Origin: Marivivens donghaensis
Lineage (GTDB): Bacteria; Pseudomonadota; Alphaproteobacteria; Rhodobacterales; Rhodobacteraceae
Length of the DNA: 64,000 nucleotides
Reading direction: 5' to 3'
Assembly (NCBI RefSeq): GCF_030410045.1
Contig: NZ_JAUFRA010000002.1
Location: forward strand, 62,001 to 126,000
A program made the translations under genes and the position numbers. Of this stretch, positions 16,873-25,920 are shown in pieces; position 1 is the first letter of the stretch, and each line of letters starts with the position of its first letter. Under the pieces are notes generated by a model, which saw nothing but the letters and a program-made list of their open reading frames with translations, was not told the origin of the DNA and ran no database searches.

Positions 16873-17334
16873 ATGCGAGTGACCTATTCCGATTTGGCAA
16901 AAACCATCGATGCGCTGACGGCGGGCGAAACCGACGAGGTCGCGCTGATGGCAACCGTTGCGTGTGAAGTGCATCACGCCGATGATCGGTTCGATTGGAC
17001 CGGCTTTTACCGTGTGGTTGAGCCCGAGGTGCTAAAGATCGGGCCGTATCAGGGTGGGCACGGGTGTCTGGTGATCCCGTTTGCGCGTGGCGTGTGTGGC
17101 GCAGCTGCGCGGACCCAAGAGATCCAGCTGGTGCCTGATGTCGAAGCGTTCGAGGGTCACATCGCCTGTTCGTCCTCGACGCGGTCTGAAATCGTTTTGC
17201 CTGTGTTTAACGGTGCGGGTGATCTGATTGGCGTGTTCGACATTGATAGCAATCTGCCTGACGCCTTTACCGAAGAAGATGCTGTGGAGTTGAGCGCCAT
17301 TCTAGCGACTGTGTTCGGGAGTTCCCTGACATGA
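16873..17334 (+). CDS. msrC: Free methionine-(R)-sulfoxide reductase (GAF type)
   Basis: A 153-residue single GAF-domain enzyme that reduces free Met-(R)-sulfoxide. The three family cysteines are all present, at Cys65, Cys75 and Cys99. Their spacings of 10 and 24 equal those of E. coli Cys84/94/118. The blocks FDWTGFYRVV, GVCGAAA and GHIACSSSTRSEIVLPV are intact, so it should be active. It starts at ATG 16873 and its stop overlaps the start of the pseudouridine synthase by 4 bases, suggesting translational coupling. Confidence 0.92.
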   Translation: MRVTYSDLAKTIDALTAGETDEVALMATVACEVHHADDRFDWTGFYRVVEPEVLKIGPYQGGHGCLVIPFARGVCGAAARTQEIQLVPDVEAFEGHIACSSSTRSEIVLPVFNGAGDLIGVFDIDSNLPDAFTEEDAVELSAILATVFGSSLT

Positions 17335-17978
17335 GCGACGACTATAATCCGCCCCAAGATCCGCTCGTGGTTCTGGATCAAGACCATGAGATTTTGGTCG
17401 TCGACAAACCCTCTGGGCTATTGTCCGTACCGGGGAAGGGTGAACATCTTGCCGATTGTCTGATCGCTCGGGTTCAGGCGGCTTTTCCCTCCGCGCTTTT
17501 GGTACATCGTTTGGATCGGGACACGTCGGGCGTGATGATCTTTGGCCTGACGCCACATGCGCAGCGGCATTTGGGCAAACAGTTCGAGGATCGGCGCACG
17601 AAAAAGACATATGTGGCAAGAGTTTGGGGCGAAGTCGCCGCAAAGACGGGCACGATTGATTTGCCGTTGATCGTGGATTGGCCGAACCGTCCGTTGCAGA
17701 TGGTCGATCATGAAAATGGGCGGTCTGCGGTCACGGATTATCGAGTGATGCGCGTTGGAAAAGGGGAGTCGCGCGTGAGGCTCTACCCAAAAACGGGGCG
17801 GTCCCATCAGTTGCGTGTGCATATGAAAGAGATCGGGCATCCGATTTTGGGCGACCCGTTCTATTCGACGGGTGCAGCACGCGATTTTCCGCGTTTGATG
17901 CTGCATTCAGAGACGCTGCAGTTCTTACACCCTGATGGTGGGCAGGGGATGCGGGTCACGGCTAAAGCGCCGTTCTAG
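17331..17978 (+). CDS. RluA-family pseudouridine synthase
   Basis: A 215-residue single-domain enzyme making pseudouridine in rRNA or tRNA. The catalytic aspartate lies in HRLDRDTSGVMIFGLT, the RluA signature. Other blocks are VVDKPSGLLSVPGKG and the C-terminal GRSHQLRVHMKEIGHPILGDPFY. There is no N-terminal S4 domain, as in RluA itself (bulge of 23S and tRNA position 32), but the target cannot be fixed from sequence. It overlaps msrC by 4 bases (ATGA). Confidence 0.9.
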   Translation: MSDDYNPPQDPLVVLDQDHEILVVDKPSGLLSVPGKGEHLADCLIARVQAAFPSALLVHRLDRDTSGVMIFGLTPHAQRHLGKQFEDRRTKKTYVARVWGEVAAKTGTIDLPLIVDWPNRPLQMVDHENGRSAVTDYRVMRVGKGESRVRLYPKTGRSHQLRVHMKEIGHPILGDPFYSTGAARDFPRLMLHSETLQFLHPDGGQGMRVTAKAPF

Positions 17979-17981
17979 ACA

Positions 17982-18009
17982 TGAAAAAGGAGGGGCGAGC
18001 CCCTCCCTT
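17982..18009 (-). terminator. Terminator of the aldehyde dehydrogenase gene
   Basis: GGAGGGG (17989-17995) pairs with CCCCTCC (18000-18006) around CGAG. On the minus strand a TTTTT tract follows. On the plus strand the tract is weak, so it mainly serves the minus-strand gene. Confidence 0.8.
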
Positions 18010-18031
18010 AATCGTTTGATATGTTTGGAAC

Positions 18032-19468
18032 TTATTCGTCCCAGCCAGCGATGGTTTTGGATTCGAGGAACTCTTCGATCCCCCAAACGCCGCCTTCACG
18101 TGCGCGGCCAGAGGCCTTAACGCCGCCGAACGGAGCGCCTGCTGCACGGCTACGACCGTTCATTTCCACCATGCCAGAACGCAGGACGCGAGACAGGCGA
18201 CGGCGACGTTCGGTGCTGGTGGACTGAACGTAGTTCGTCAGACCGTAGGGGGTGTTGTTGGCGATCGCGATGGCTTCTTCTTCGGTGTCGAAGGGGATGA
18301 TCGACAGCACGGGACCAAAGATTTCCTCTTTTTCGATGGTCATGCCCGGCTTCACATCCGCGAAAACGGTCGGACGCACGTAGAAGCCCTTGTTCATGCC
18401 TTCAGGCAGGCCAAGTCCGCCTGCAACCAAACGCGCACCTTCGTCGATGCCCTTTTGGATATAGCCTTGGATCTGGTCCCACTGGCGTTTGTTCACCACG
18501 GGGCCGATGTGATGACCGCTCTGATCGGCTGGGGCGACTTTGGTCTTTTCGGCGGTTTCTTTCGCGATTTCAACGGCCTGATCGTAAATGCTGCGTTCGA
18601 CTAGCATACGAGTTGGGGCGTTACAGGACTGACCAGAGTTGTTAAAGCAGTGACGAACGCCACGCACGACGGCCTTTTCATCGGCGTCTGCAAAGATCAG
18701 GTTCGCGCCTTTGCCACCGAGTTCGAGCGTCACGCGCTTCATCGTTTCGGCGGCTGTCTTGGAGATCGCACGGCCAGCGCGGGTCGAACCCGTGAAGCTG
18801 ATCATTTCCACGTCTTCGTGTGCGGACAATTGGGTGCCAACACCCATGCCGTCGCCATTCACGAGGTTGAACACGCCAGCGGGGATGCCTGCATCGTGGA
18901 TGAATTCCGCAAAGAGCATCGACGACAGTGGCGACTCTTCTGACGGTTTCAGGACGATAGTGCAGCCAGCGAGCAGCGCGGGGATGACCTTGAGCGTGAC
19001 CTGGTTCATCGGCCAGTTCCAAGGTGTGATCAGACCGACGACGCCAATCGGTTCTAGCGCGATTTGGGTGTCGGTGACGCTGTCACGTAGCGGACGGATC
19101 CATTCGACTTCGTCAAAGGCCTTTAGGAAGTTACCGAGGTGCCACGGAATGCATTCTGCCTGATCGTCGCGGGACATGTCGATAGGCGCGCCCATTTCCA
19201 TGCTGATCGCTTGGGCCATTTCCTCTTTGCGGAGGTAATACTGGTCTAGGATCTTAGCGACGAGCGCCTTGCGTTCTGCGGGCGCAGTTGCAGCCCATGC
19301 GGGGAACGCAGCCTTTGCCGCGGCAACAGCTTTGTCCGTATCGGCCTGACCACCAAGCGAAATCACGGCGCAGGGTTCCTCTGTCGAGGGATTGATTACC
19401 GCACAATCGTTTGGCGTCGCCGGAGCAACCCATTCAGCATTAATATAGAATTCGCGTTTCTCGATCAT
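18032..19468 (-). CDS. NAD(P)-dependent aldehyde dehydrogenase
   Basis: A 478-residue ALDH superfamily enzyme. General base Glu249 lies in TLELGGKGANL, nucleophile Cys282 in FNNSGQSCNAPTRM, and the cofactor loop in ISFTGSTRAGRAI. The motifs TPWNWPMNQVTLKVIPALLAGCT and EEIFGPVLSIIPF are intact, and length is normal. The aldehyde substrate is unknown. It stands alone with its own terminator, divergent from the peroxiredoxin gene. Confidence 0.92.
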   Translation of the reverse strand: MIEKREFYINAEWVAPATPNDCAVINPSTEEPCAVISLGGQADTDKAVAAAKAAFPAWAATAPAERKALVAKILDQYYLRKEEMAQAISMEMGAPIDMSRDDQAECIPWHLGNFLKAFDEVEWIRPLRDSVTDTQIALEPIGVVGLITPWNWPMNQVTLKVIPALLAGCTIVLKPSEESPLSSMLFAEFIHDAGIPAGVFNLVNGDGMGVGTQLSAHEDVEMISFTGSTRAGRAISKTAAETMKRVTLELGGKGANLIFADADEKAVVRGVRHCFNNSGQSCNAPTRMLVERSIYDQAVEIAKETAEKTKVAPADQSGHHIGPVVNKRQWDQIQGYIQKGIDEGARLVAGGLGLPEGMNKGFYVRPTVFADVKPGMTIEKEEIFGPVLSIIPFDTEEEAIAIANNTPYGLTNYVQSTSTERRRRLSRVLRSGMVEMNGRSRAAGAPFGGVKASGRAREGGVWGIEEFLESKTIAGWDE

Positions 19469-19600
19469 CTCACCCTCTCTCCGATAATTTGATCATATCT
19501 GAGCGGACCCTATCAACGTGCGACAAAAGCGCAAGAGTGGGTAGCGATAACGTTACTGACTCCATATATCTCGGGCCAATGACATCCATAGGAGGTAGTT
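19469..19600. promoter_or_regulatory. Divergent promoter region, aldehyde dehydrogenase / peroxiredoxin
   Basis: This 132-base gap contains the palindrome TAACGTTA (19548-19555) with a central CG, as in many LacI-family sites, and a TATATC that could serve as a -10 for the peroxiredoxin gene. TAGGAGG precedes the ATG at 19601. Assignment is weak. Confidence 0.25.
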
Positions 19601-20254
19601 ATGGGTCTTCGTATTAATGATATTATCCCGAATCTGACTGTCGAAACCGATCAGGGCGCCTTTGCGTTGCACGATTGGATTGGCGATCAGTGGGCCATTC
19701 TTTTCTCGCACCCCAAAGATTTTACGCCTGTTTGCACCACCGAATTCGGCGCTGTTGCTCAGCTCGCTGACGAATGGGCAAAACGCGGCACCAAAGTGAT
19801 GGGTATCTCCGTTGATGGTGTTGAAGAGCACAAGAAATGGAAAGGCGACATCGAAGCATTTGCAGGCGCAAAAGCCGGTTTCCCGATCATTGCTGACACC
19901 GACCTCGCTGTTGCGAAAGCATTCGACATGCTGCCTGCCGAAGCCTATCTGCCCGATGGCCGCACACCTGCTGACACCGCGACTGTACGTTCGGTGTTCA
20001 TCGTTTCCCCAGACAAAAAGCTACAGCTGACAATGACTTACCCGATGTCCGTTGGCCGTAACTTTGCCGAAGTTCTGCGCGCGCTGGATGGTCTGCAGGC
20101 AACCTTTGGCAACCCGATCGCGACGCCCGCGAACTGGACCGTTGGTCAGGATGTTATCGTTGCTCTGTCGCTAAACGACGATCAAGCACGCGAAAAATTC
20201 GGCGAAATCGACGTAAAGCTGCCATATCTGCGCACTGCAAAACACAACGCCTAA
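19601..20254 (+). CDS. 1-Cys peroxiredoxin (Prx6 type)
   Basis: A 217-residue peroxidase reducing H2O2 and organic hydroperoxides in the cytoplasm. The peroxidatic Cys45 lies in HPKDFTPVCTTE, and it is the only cysteine in the protein, which fixes the 1-Cys class. The C-terminal extension (VGRNFAEVLRALDGLQ onward to residue 217) is that of Prx6/AhpC2 proteins. TAGGAGG is the ribosome site. It is a single gene closed by a strong terminator. Confidence 0.93.
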   Translation: MGLRINDIIPNLTVETDQGAFALHDWIGDQWAILFSHPKDFTPVCTTEFGAVAQLADEWAKRGTKVMGISVDGVEEHKKWKGDIEAFAGAKAGFPIIADTDLAVAKAFDMLPAEAYLPDGRTPADTATVRSVFIVSPDKKLQLTMTYPMSVGRNFAEVLRALDGLQATFGNPIATPANWTVGQDVIVALSLNDDQAREKFGEIDVKLPYLRTAKHNA

Positions 20255-20272
20255 TCCTCTTTGGATCAGGTC

Positions 20273-20301
20273 AAAGCCCCGCCTGTGTTGCGGGGCTTTT
20301 T
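20273..20301 (+). terminator. Terminator after the peroxiredoxin gene
   Basis: AAAGCCCCGC pairs with GCGGGGCTTT around CTGTGTT, followed by TTTTC. Confidence 0.85.
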
Positions 20302-20351
20302 CTTTTCGTAGACAGGCACATCAGGTTACGATAGCGGAGCGTCACGAACCT

Positions 20352-20813
20352 ATGAGTCTGCGTATGGCTACCAAACCCCCTATCATTATTGGATGGCGTG
20401 AATCCGTTGCCCTGCCTGAGCTGGGCATCCAAGAAGCCATTGCCAAGATTGATACAGGTGCGCGGACCTCTGCGATCCATGCCACGCGGATCAAAGTGTT
20501 TGAAAAAGACGGGCAGGACTGGGTGCGGTTCCACGTGCCGCATGCTGGGCTTGAGAGCGCAGTCACCTGCGAAGCCCGTCTGGTTGATCGTCGCGAGATC
20601 AAGAATACCTCTGGTATTCCCCAAGAGCGTTTGGTGATCGAAACCCAATTGGTGCTGGGGCCACATACTTGGAAAGTGGAGGTGTCATTGGCGAACCGTG
20701 CCAATATGAACCTGCCTCTCATCCTCGGGCGAACTGCGATTCGCCGTCGTAATATTCTTGTTCATCCCGGCCGGTCGCATCTGGCGGATGGCACCCGAAA
20801 GGACCACAAATGA
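20352..20813 (+). CDS. rimB: RimB-like ATP-dependent zinc protease (retropepsin-like fold)
   Basis: A 153-residue protein of the COG4067/Zn-protease family with a retropepsin-like active-site block, AKIDTGARTSAIHATRI (about residues 33-49). The late NLPLILGRTAIRRRNILVHP block is also a family mark. In Pseudomonas RimB acts with RimK in tuning glutamation of ribosomal protein S6. The start may be ATG 20352 or ATG 20364. It overlaps rimK by 4 bases and is the first of a three-gene coupled unit. Confidence 0.82.
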   Translation: MSLRMATKPPIIIGWRESVALPELGIQEAIAKIDTGARTSAIHATRIKVFEKDGQDWVRFHVPHAGLESAVTCEARLVDRREIKNTSGIPQERLVIETQLVLGPHTWKVEVSLANRANMNLPLILGRTAIRRRNILVHPGRSHLADGTRKDHK

Positions 20814-21715
20814 AAATCGCGATGCTGGCGCAAAACGCCGATTTGTATTCCCATCAGCGTATGAAAGAAGCGGCTGAAGCGCGGGGTCATGATTTTGATA
20901 TCATTAAGACTTTGCGTTGTTACATGAACATCGCGAGCCGTCGGCCCGAGGTCTATTACAACGGTGAAAAGCTGCCGCATTATGACGCTGTTATCCCGCG
21001 TATCGGGGCCAGCGTGACGTTCTATGGCCTCGCAGTGTTGCGTCAGTTCGAGATGATGGGTGTCTATCCTTTGAACGAATCCGTCGCGATTGGGCGCAGC
21101 CGCGATAAGCTTCGGTCAATGCAGTTGATGGCGCGTGATGGCATCGGTCTACCTGTCACGACATTCGCGCATGACCCAAAGATTACCGACGAGGTGATCA
21201 AGCTCGCTGGTGGTGCGCCTGTGGTGGTGAAGTTGCTCGAAGGGACGCAGGGGATCGGTGTGGTTCTCGCCGATACTGACCGTTCGGCAAAGTCGGTGAT
21301 CGAAGCGTTCCGCGGTGCTGACGTGAACATCATGGTGCAGGAGTTCATCAAAGAGGCTGGTGGCACGGACATCCGCGCCTTTGTGATCGGTGGCCGCGTT
21401 GTTGCCGCGATGAAACGCACGGGCGCTGAGGGCGAATTCCGTTCTAACCTGCATCGTGGGGGATCGGCTGAGGTTGTCCGTTTGTCCCCCGAAGAACGCT
21501 CGACCGCGATCCGTGCGGCAAAGGCGATGGGCTTGAATGTCTGTGGCGTCGATATGCTGCGGGCGAACCACGGTCCTGTGGTGATGGAAGTGAACTCGTC
21601 GCCGGGTCTCGAGGGTGTTGAGGCTGCGACGGGTATCGATATCGCGACTAAGATCATTGAATTCATTGAGAAAAACGCAAAAATCGGAAAGACAAAGACG
21701 AAGGGCAAAGGATGA
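20810..21715 (+). CDS. rimK: ATP-grasp alpha-L-glutamate ligase RimK
   Basis: A 301-residue ATP-grasp ligase that adds glutamates to the C-terminus of ribosomal protein S6 in E. coli. The start MKIAMLAQNADLYSHQRMKEAAEARGH is typical. The ATP-grasp blocks are VVVKLLEGTQGIGVVLAD, VQEFIKEAGGTDIRAFVIGG and the metal-binding VMEVNSSPGLEGVE near the C-terminus. It overlaps the gene before and the gene after by 4 bases each, so the three products are probably made in fixed ratio. Confidence 0.92.
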   Translation: MKIAMLAQNADLYSHQRMKEAAEARGHDFDIIKTLRCYMNIASRRPEVYYNGEKLPHYDAVIPRIGASVTFYGLAVLRQFEMMGVYPLNESVAIGRSRDKLRSMQLMARDGIGLPVTTFAHDPKITDEVIKLAGGAPVVVKLLEGTQGIGVVLADTDRSAKSVIEAFRGADVNIMVQEFIKEAGGTDIRAFVIGGRVVAAMKRTGAEGEFRSNLHRGGSAEVVRLSPEERSTAIRAAKAMGLNVCGVDMLRANHGPVVMEVNSSPGLEGVEAATGIDIATKIIEFIEKNAKIGKTKTKGKG

Positions 21716-22761
21716 CGACGCCTCGTAAGCCCTTTGAAATGGCGGGGCGTCGTATCGCGCCCGGCCAGCGCAGCACTGTCGATTTGCCCGTTAGTACGCT
21801 GTCTGATCACACCCCTGTCACCATGTCGGCGCATGTCATTCATGGTAAAAAACCAGGTCCCGTGATGTTCGTTTCGGCGGCAATCCACGGCGATGAGGTC
21901 ATCGGGGTTGAGATCGTTCGTCGTCTTCTTCGGACGCCGAATTTGGATCGTTTGGCAGGGACGTTGATTGCGGTTCCAATTGTGAACACCTTTGGGTTTT
22001 TGAACCAATCGCGATATCTGCCTGACCGTCGTGATTTGAACCGTTGTTTTCCTGGCTCGCCTTCTGGCTCGCTGGCTGCACGGTTGGCGTATCTGTTTTT
22101 GACAGAGATCGTTGAGCGGTCGGATTTTGGCATCGACCTTCACTCTGCTGCGATCCAGCGGACGAACTTGCCGCAGGTGCGAATTAACCCTGGAAATGAA
22201 CGTCTGATCAAAATGGCAGATGTTTTTGGCGCTCCTGTGATCATTCCATCAAAACAGCGTGATGGTAGCCTTCGCAAAACGGCTGCTGAAGTGAACTGCG
22301 ATATGCTTCTTTATGAGGCGGGCGAGGGGCTTCGGTTCGACGAATATGCTGCACGCACGGGCGTGATGGGCATTCTGCGGGTGATGCGCGAACTGGGTAT
22401 GATTTCGTCTCGTGGCGTGACCAAACCCAAGGTCCGGCCCGTTCGGGCCACGACATCGTTCTGGCTGCGGTCCCCTGCGGGCGGATTGCTGCGGATGTTT
22501 CGTCAGACGGGCGATGCGGTGCGTGAAGGAGAGGTTCTGGGCATCGTGTCCGACCCGTTCGGCGAGAATGAAACAGAGATCGTCGCGGATCAGGCGGGGA
22601 TCATCATTGGTCGGTCGAACTTACCCGTGATCAACGAAGGCGACGCGCTGTTCCATATCGCGGTATTGCCACGACCGAAGGCGGCGACCGAGACCGTAGA
22701 GACCCTCGCAGAGCAGTTGGTCGAAGCTCAGCCGCTCTTTGATGAGGATGAAATCATTTAA
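21712..22761 (+). CDS. Succinylglutamate desuccinylase/aspartoacylase-family zinc hydrolase (RimK partner)
   Basis: A 349-residue M14-like zinc deacylase. The metal ligands lie in SAAIHGDEVIGVEIV (HxxE) and GIDLHSAAIQRTNLP, with DRRDLNRCFPG as the substrate block. A C-terminal biotinyl-lipoyl-like segment (about 245-330, GGLLRMFRQTGDAVREGEVLGIVSDPFG) is also seen in this subfamily. It starts inside the rimK stop. The coupling to a glutamate ligase suggests it removes or trims an acyl or glutamyl modification, but this is inference; amino-acid deacylation is the alternative. Confidence 0.82.
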   Translation: MTTPRKPFEMAGRRIAPGQRSTVDLPVSTLSDHTPVTMSAHVIHGKKPGPVMFVSAAIHGDEVIGVEIVRRLLRTPNLDRLAGTLIAVPIVNTFGFLNQSRYLPDRRDLNRCFPGSPSGSLAARLAYLFLTEIVERSDFGIDLHSAAIQRTNLPQVRINPGNERLIKMADVFGAPVIIPSKQRDGSLRKTAAEVNCDMLLYEAGEGLRFDEYAARTGVMGILRVMRELGMISSRGVTKPKVRPVRATTSFWLRSPAGGLLRMFRQTGDAVREGEVLGIVSDPFGENETEIVADQAGIIIGRSNLPVINEGDALFHIAVLPRPKAATETVETLAEQLVEAQPLFDEDEII

Positions 22762-23369
22762 TAGGCGTGGATGACCGTTCCGATTGGAACACGATTATAG
22801 AGGTCAATCACGTGGCTATTATACATGCGGAAGCAGCCGTTTGAGGACGCGCTGCCGATGCTGCGGGGGCTCGTCGTGCCATGCACGCGGATCGCCGTGT
22901 CGCGGCCGTTTTCATAGACATACATCGCGCGCGCGCCGAGCGGATTTTGCGGACCACCGGGCATGCCGTCAGCGTATTGTGCATAGGCATCGGGGTTCCG
23001 CTGGATCATCTCTGGCGTTGGTGTCCAGCTCGGCCATTCGACCTTGCGACCGATCACGCCAGTGCCGAAATAGGCTAGACCTTCCTGACCGATGGCGCAG
23101 CCGTAGCGGATGGCATAGCCCTCAGCAACGGTGAAATAGAGGTGTTTGCTCTGCGGGAGGATGTGAATTTCCCCGACAGGTAGGTTCGGGTTCACCGATA
23201 CCACGGTTGCCCAGTATTTTTCGGGGATCGAGTAATTGCCTTCGGTCTTGCCCGGTAAGGTCGCGCTTAATTCGCTGAGCCATGTCGATTGCGGAGCTGA
23301 CCGGGCAAATGCGCTGGTTGCAAAAAGGCTGGCAGCGGATGTTGTCAGGAAAGTGCGGCGATTGATCAT
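22758..23369 (-). CDS. L,D-transpeptidase (YkuD domain), probable Tat substrate
   Basis: A 203-residue exported protein that probably makes 3-3 cross-links or links proteins to peptidoglycan. The start MINRRTFLTTSAASLFATSAFA has a twin-arginine-type RRTFLTT motif. The YkuD active site is IRVHGTTSPRSIGSASSNGCFRMYNSHVIDLY (catalytic Cys in SNGCFRM). ATG 23369 is chosen over 23381 because GAGG lies 6 bases before it. It converges on the rimK unit and overlaps the deacylase 3' end by 4 bases. Confidence 0.9.
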   Translation of the reverse strand: MINRRTFLTTSAASLFATSAFARSAPQSTWLSELSATLPGKTEGNYSIPEKYWATVVSVNPNLPVGEIHILPQSKHLYFTVAEGYAIRYGCAIGQEGLAYFGTGVIGRKVEWPSWTPTPEMIQRNPDAYAQYADGMPGGPQNPLGARAMYVYENGRDTAIRVHGTTSPRSIGSASSNGCFRMYNSHVIDLYNRVPIGTVIHAY

Positions 23370-23474
23370 GGCAAACCTCATGGAACGGATACCCTACAAT
23401 ACAGTTTAAGCGTGTTTTCGCATAGGTCATACACGATGCTGTGAACTGGCAAGCCTCGATTCATAGGGTAGGGC

Positions 23475-23506
23475 AAAAAGAAAACCCCGACGCGAGCGCC
23501 GGGGTT
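23475..23506 (-). terminator. Terminator of pnp
   Basis: On the minus strand AACCCCG pairs with CGGGGTT around a GCG-rich loop, followed by TTTTCTTTTT. Confidence 0.85.
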
Positions 23507-23531
23507 CCCAAGATTTCGAAGGAAGAACGCC

Positions 23532-25670
23532 TTATTCTTCGGCAGCTGCTTCTTCTACTTTTGCTTCTTCGCCAGTTTCCTGATCGACAACCTTCATCGA
23601 CAGGCGAACCTTGCCGCGATCGTCGAAGCCGAGGAGTTTCACCCAAACTTCTTGACCTTCCTTGAGAACGTCAGACGGGTGGTTCAGGCGACGGTTTTCG
23701 ATCTGCGAAACGTGCACCAGACCGTCACGTTTGCCGAAGAAGTTCACGAAAGCACCGAAGTCGACGAGTTTGACAACTTTGCCTTTGTAGACCTTGCCTT
23801 CTTCTGGCTCTGCAACGATCGAGTAGATCATGTCGTAGGCCTTCTGGATCGCTTCGCCGTTGGCGGATGCGATTTTGATGATGCCTTCGTCGTTGATGTC
23901 GACTTTTGCGCCCGACACTTCAACAATTTCACGGATGACCTTACCGCCCGAACCGATCACTTCACGGATCTTGTCGGTCGGGATCTGCATGGTTTCGATT
24001 CGCGGAGCGTGAACCGAGAACTCGTTAGCCGAGGTCAGAGCTTTGCTCATTTCACCGAGGATGTGCAGACGACCCTGACGGGCTTGCTCGAGTGCTTTTT
24101 CCATGATGGCCGGAGTGATGCCCTGAACTTTGATGTCCATCTGTAGCGAGGTGATACCAGCTTCGGTGCCTGCTACTTTGAAGTCCATGTCGCCGAGGTG
24201 GTCTTCGTCGCCGAGGATGTCGGTCAGAACAGCGTAGGAACCGTCGTCTTCGAGAACGAGGCCCATTGCAACGCCAGCAACAGGTGCTTTGAGCGGAACG
24301 CCAGCGTCCATCATCGAAAGGGAGCCACCACAGACCGAAGCCATGGAGGACGAACCGTTCGATTCAGTGATCTCGGACACAACGCGGATGGTATACGGGA
24401 AGTCGGTCGCTGCTGGCAGAACTGCCTGAAGCGCACGCCATGCCAGTTTACCGTGACCGATTTCACGACGACCCGGCGAACCAACGCGGCCAACTTCACC
24501 AACCGAGTACGGAGGGAAGTTATAGTGCAGCAGGAAGTTCGAACGGAAGTTGCCGTGCAGAGCGTCGATGATCTGTTCGTCGTCGCCGGTGCCGAGGGTG
24601 GTAACAACCAGACCTTGGGTTTCGCCGCGAGTGAACAGAGCCGAACCGTGAGTACGCGGCAGCAGGCCAGTTTCACATACGATCGGGCGAACCTGATCCA
24701 GTGCGCGACCGTCGATGCGCTTACCTTCTTTAACAACCGAACCACGAAGAACCGAGGATTCGAGCTTTTTCAGTGCGGAACCGAGATTGCCGTCTTCGAG
24801 TTGTTCTTCGGTCAGGGTCGCTTTGATTGCTTCTTTTGCAGCAGCAACAGCAGCAACGCGTTCCTGTTTGTCGGTGATCGCGTAGGCAGCGCGCATTTGC
24901 TCTTCGCCAGCGGCTTTCACAACTTCGTAGAGGTCAGAGTAGTTCGGCGGAGTGAACTCGAACGGCTCTTTTGCGGATTCTTCTGCCAGATCAATGATCA
25001 GGTCGATAACCGGCTGGATTTGCTGGTGGGCAAAGTTCACAGCGCCGAGCATTTCTGCTTCGGTCAGCTCGTAAGCTTCGGATTCAACCATCATCACAGC
25101 GTCTTTGGTGCCTGCAACAACCAAGTCGAGGCGCTGCTCGGGGTTGGTGCGCAGGTTCTGCATATCGTCAACTTCAGGGTTGAGGACGTATTCGCCATCA
25201 ACGAAACCAACGCGGCAACCAGCGATTGGGCCCATGAACGGTGCGCCAGAGATGGTCAGTGCAGCCGAAGCAGCGATCATCGCAACGATATCCGGATCGT
25301 TAACGAGGTCGTGGCTCAGCACGGTGCACATCAGAAGAACTTCGTTTTTGAAGCCAGGTGCGAACAGCGGGCGGATCGGGCGGTCGATCAGACGCGCGGT
25401 CAGCGTTTCTTTTTCGGTCGGGCGCGCCTCGCGCTTAAAGAAACCGCCCGGAACTTTACCGGCGGCATAGTATTTCTCTTGGTAGTGAACCGTCAGGGGG
25501 AAGAAGTCCTGACCCGGTTTCTGTTCCTTAGCGAAGGTCACGTTTGCCATGACCGAAGTTTCGCCAAGGGTGGCAATCACAGTGCCGTCAGCCTGACGGG
25601 CAATCTTGCCGGTTTCCAGAGTGAGCGTTTCTTCGCCCCACTGGATGGATTTTTTCACTTCATTGAACAT
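23532..25670 (-). CDS. pnp: Polyribonucleotide nucleotidyltransferase (PNPase)
   Basis: A 712-residue 3'-to-5' phosphorolytic exoribonuclease of the degradosome. It has two RNase PH cores (about 1-230 and 300-545) separated by the helical domain. A KH domain (about 550-615, DKIREVIGSGGKVIREI) and an S1 domain (about 620-690, GKVYKGKVVKLVDFGAFVNFFGKRDGLVHVSQ) follow. The acidic tail is KVEEAAAEE. It lies 250 bases downstream of rpsO on the same strand, the standard order. That gap has the rpsO terminator but no other clear element. Confidence 0.98.
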   Translation of the reverse strand: MFNEVKKSIQWGEETLTLETGKIARQADGTVIATLGETSVMANVTFAKEQKPGQDFFPLTVHYQEKYYAAGKVPGGFFKREARPTEKETLTARLIDRPIRPLFAPGFKNEVLLMCTVLSHDLVNDPDIVAMIAASAALTISGAPFMGPIAGCRVGFVDGEYVLNPEVDDMQNLRTNPEQRLDLVVAGTKDAVMMVESEAYELTEAEMLGAVNFAHQQIQPVIDLIIDLAEESAKEPFEFTPPNYSDLYEVVKAAGEEQMRAAYAITDKQERVAAVAAAKEAIKATLTEEQLEDGNLGSALKKLESSVLRGSVVKEGKRIDGRALDQVRPIVCETGLLPRTHGSALFTRGETQGLVVTTLGTGDDEQIIDALHGNFRSNFLLHYNFPPYSVGEVGRVGSPGRREIGHGKLAWRALQAVLPAATDFPYTIRVVSEITESNGSSSMASVCGGSLSMMDAGVPLKAPVAGVAMGLVLEDDGSYAVLTDILGDEDHLGDMDFKVAGTEAGITSLQMDIKVQGITPAIMEKALEQARQGRLHILGEMSKALTSANEFSVHAPRIETMQIPTDKIREVIGSGGKVIREIVEVSGAKVDINDEGIIKIASANGEAIQKAYDMIYSIVAEPEEGKVYKGKVVKLVDFGAFVNFFGKRDGLVHVSQIENRRLNHPSDVLKEGQEVWVKLLGFDDRGKVRLSMKVVDQETGEEAKVEEAAAEE

Positions 25671-25864
25671 CAGCGTATCCTAATTGGGAGCACTCCCGCC
25701 CCTGCGGGTCTCCCGTTTGCATGGTGGCCCCATTGCCACCGACCCCTCTATCCTAACTCGAGCGCCGGGGTCTAAGCGCAGCGTCTCAGATAGCGGGCGG
25801 ATACAGGAAAAATAGGGTTTTGGGAAGTCTTGTGTTTGTAGGCGTCTGGACGGTCTGCTGAAAC

Positions 25865-25900
25865 GAAAATCGCCCGCTCGGGAACCGAACGGGCGATCAA
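25865..25900 (-). terminator. Terminator between rpsO and pnp
   Basis: ATCGCCCG (25869-25876) pairs with CGGGCGAT (25890-25897), with an inner TCGG/CCGA extension. On the minus strand TTTTCG follows. Partial read-through into pnp is usual in this operon type. Confidence 0.8.
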
Positions 25901-25920
25901 AATCACAAAACCTGGCGCGA

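Noticed and set aside
21064..22143. 359-codon minus-strand frame across rimK and the deacylase
   Set aside because: It crosses two clear genes in antisense, its composition is Arg/Thr/Pro-rich and it has no motifs.
24198..25775. 525-codon open frame on the plus strand
   Set aside because: It lies antisense to pnp, has no recognisable domain, and its Phe/Asn-rich composition is that of a shadow frame.
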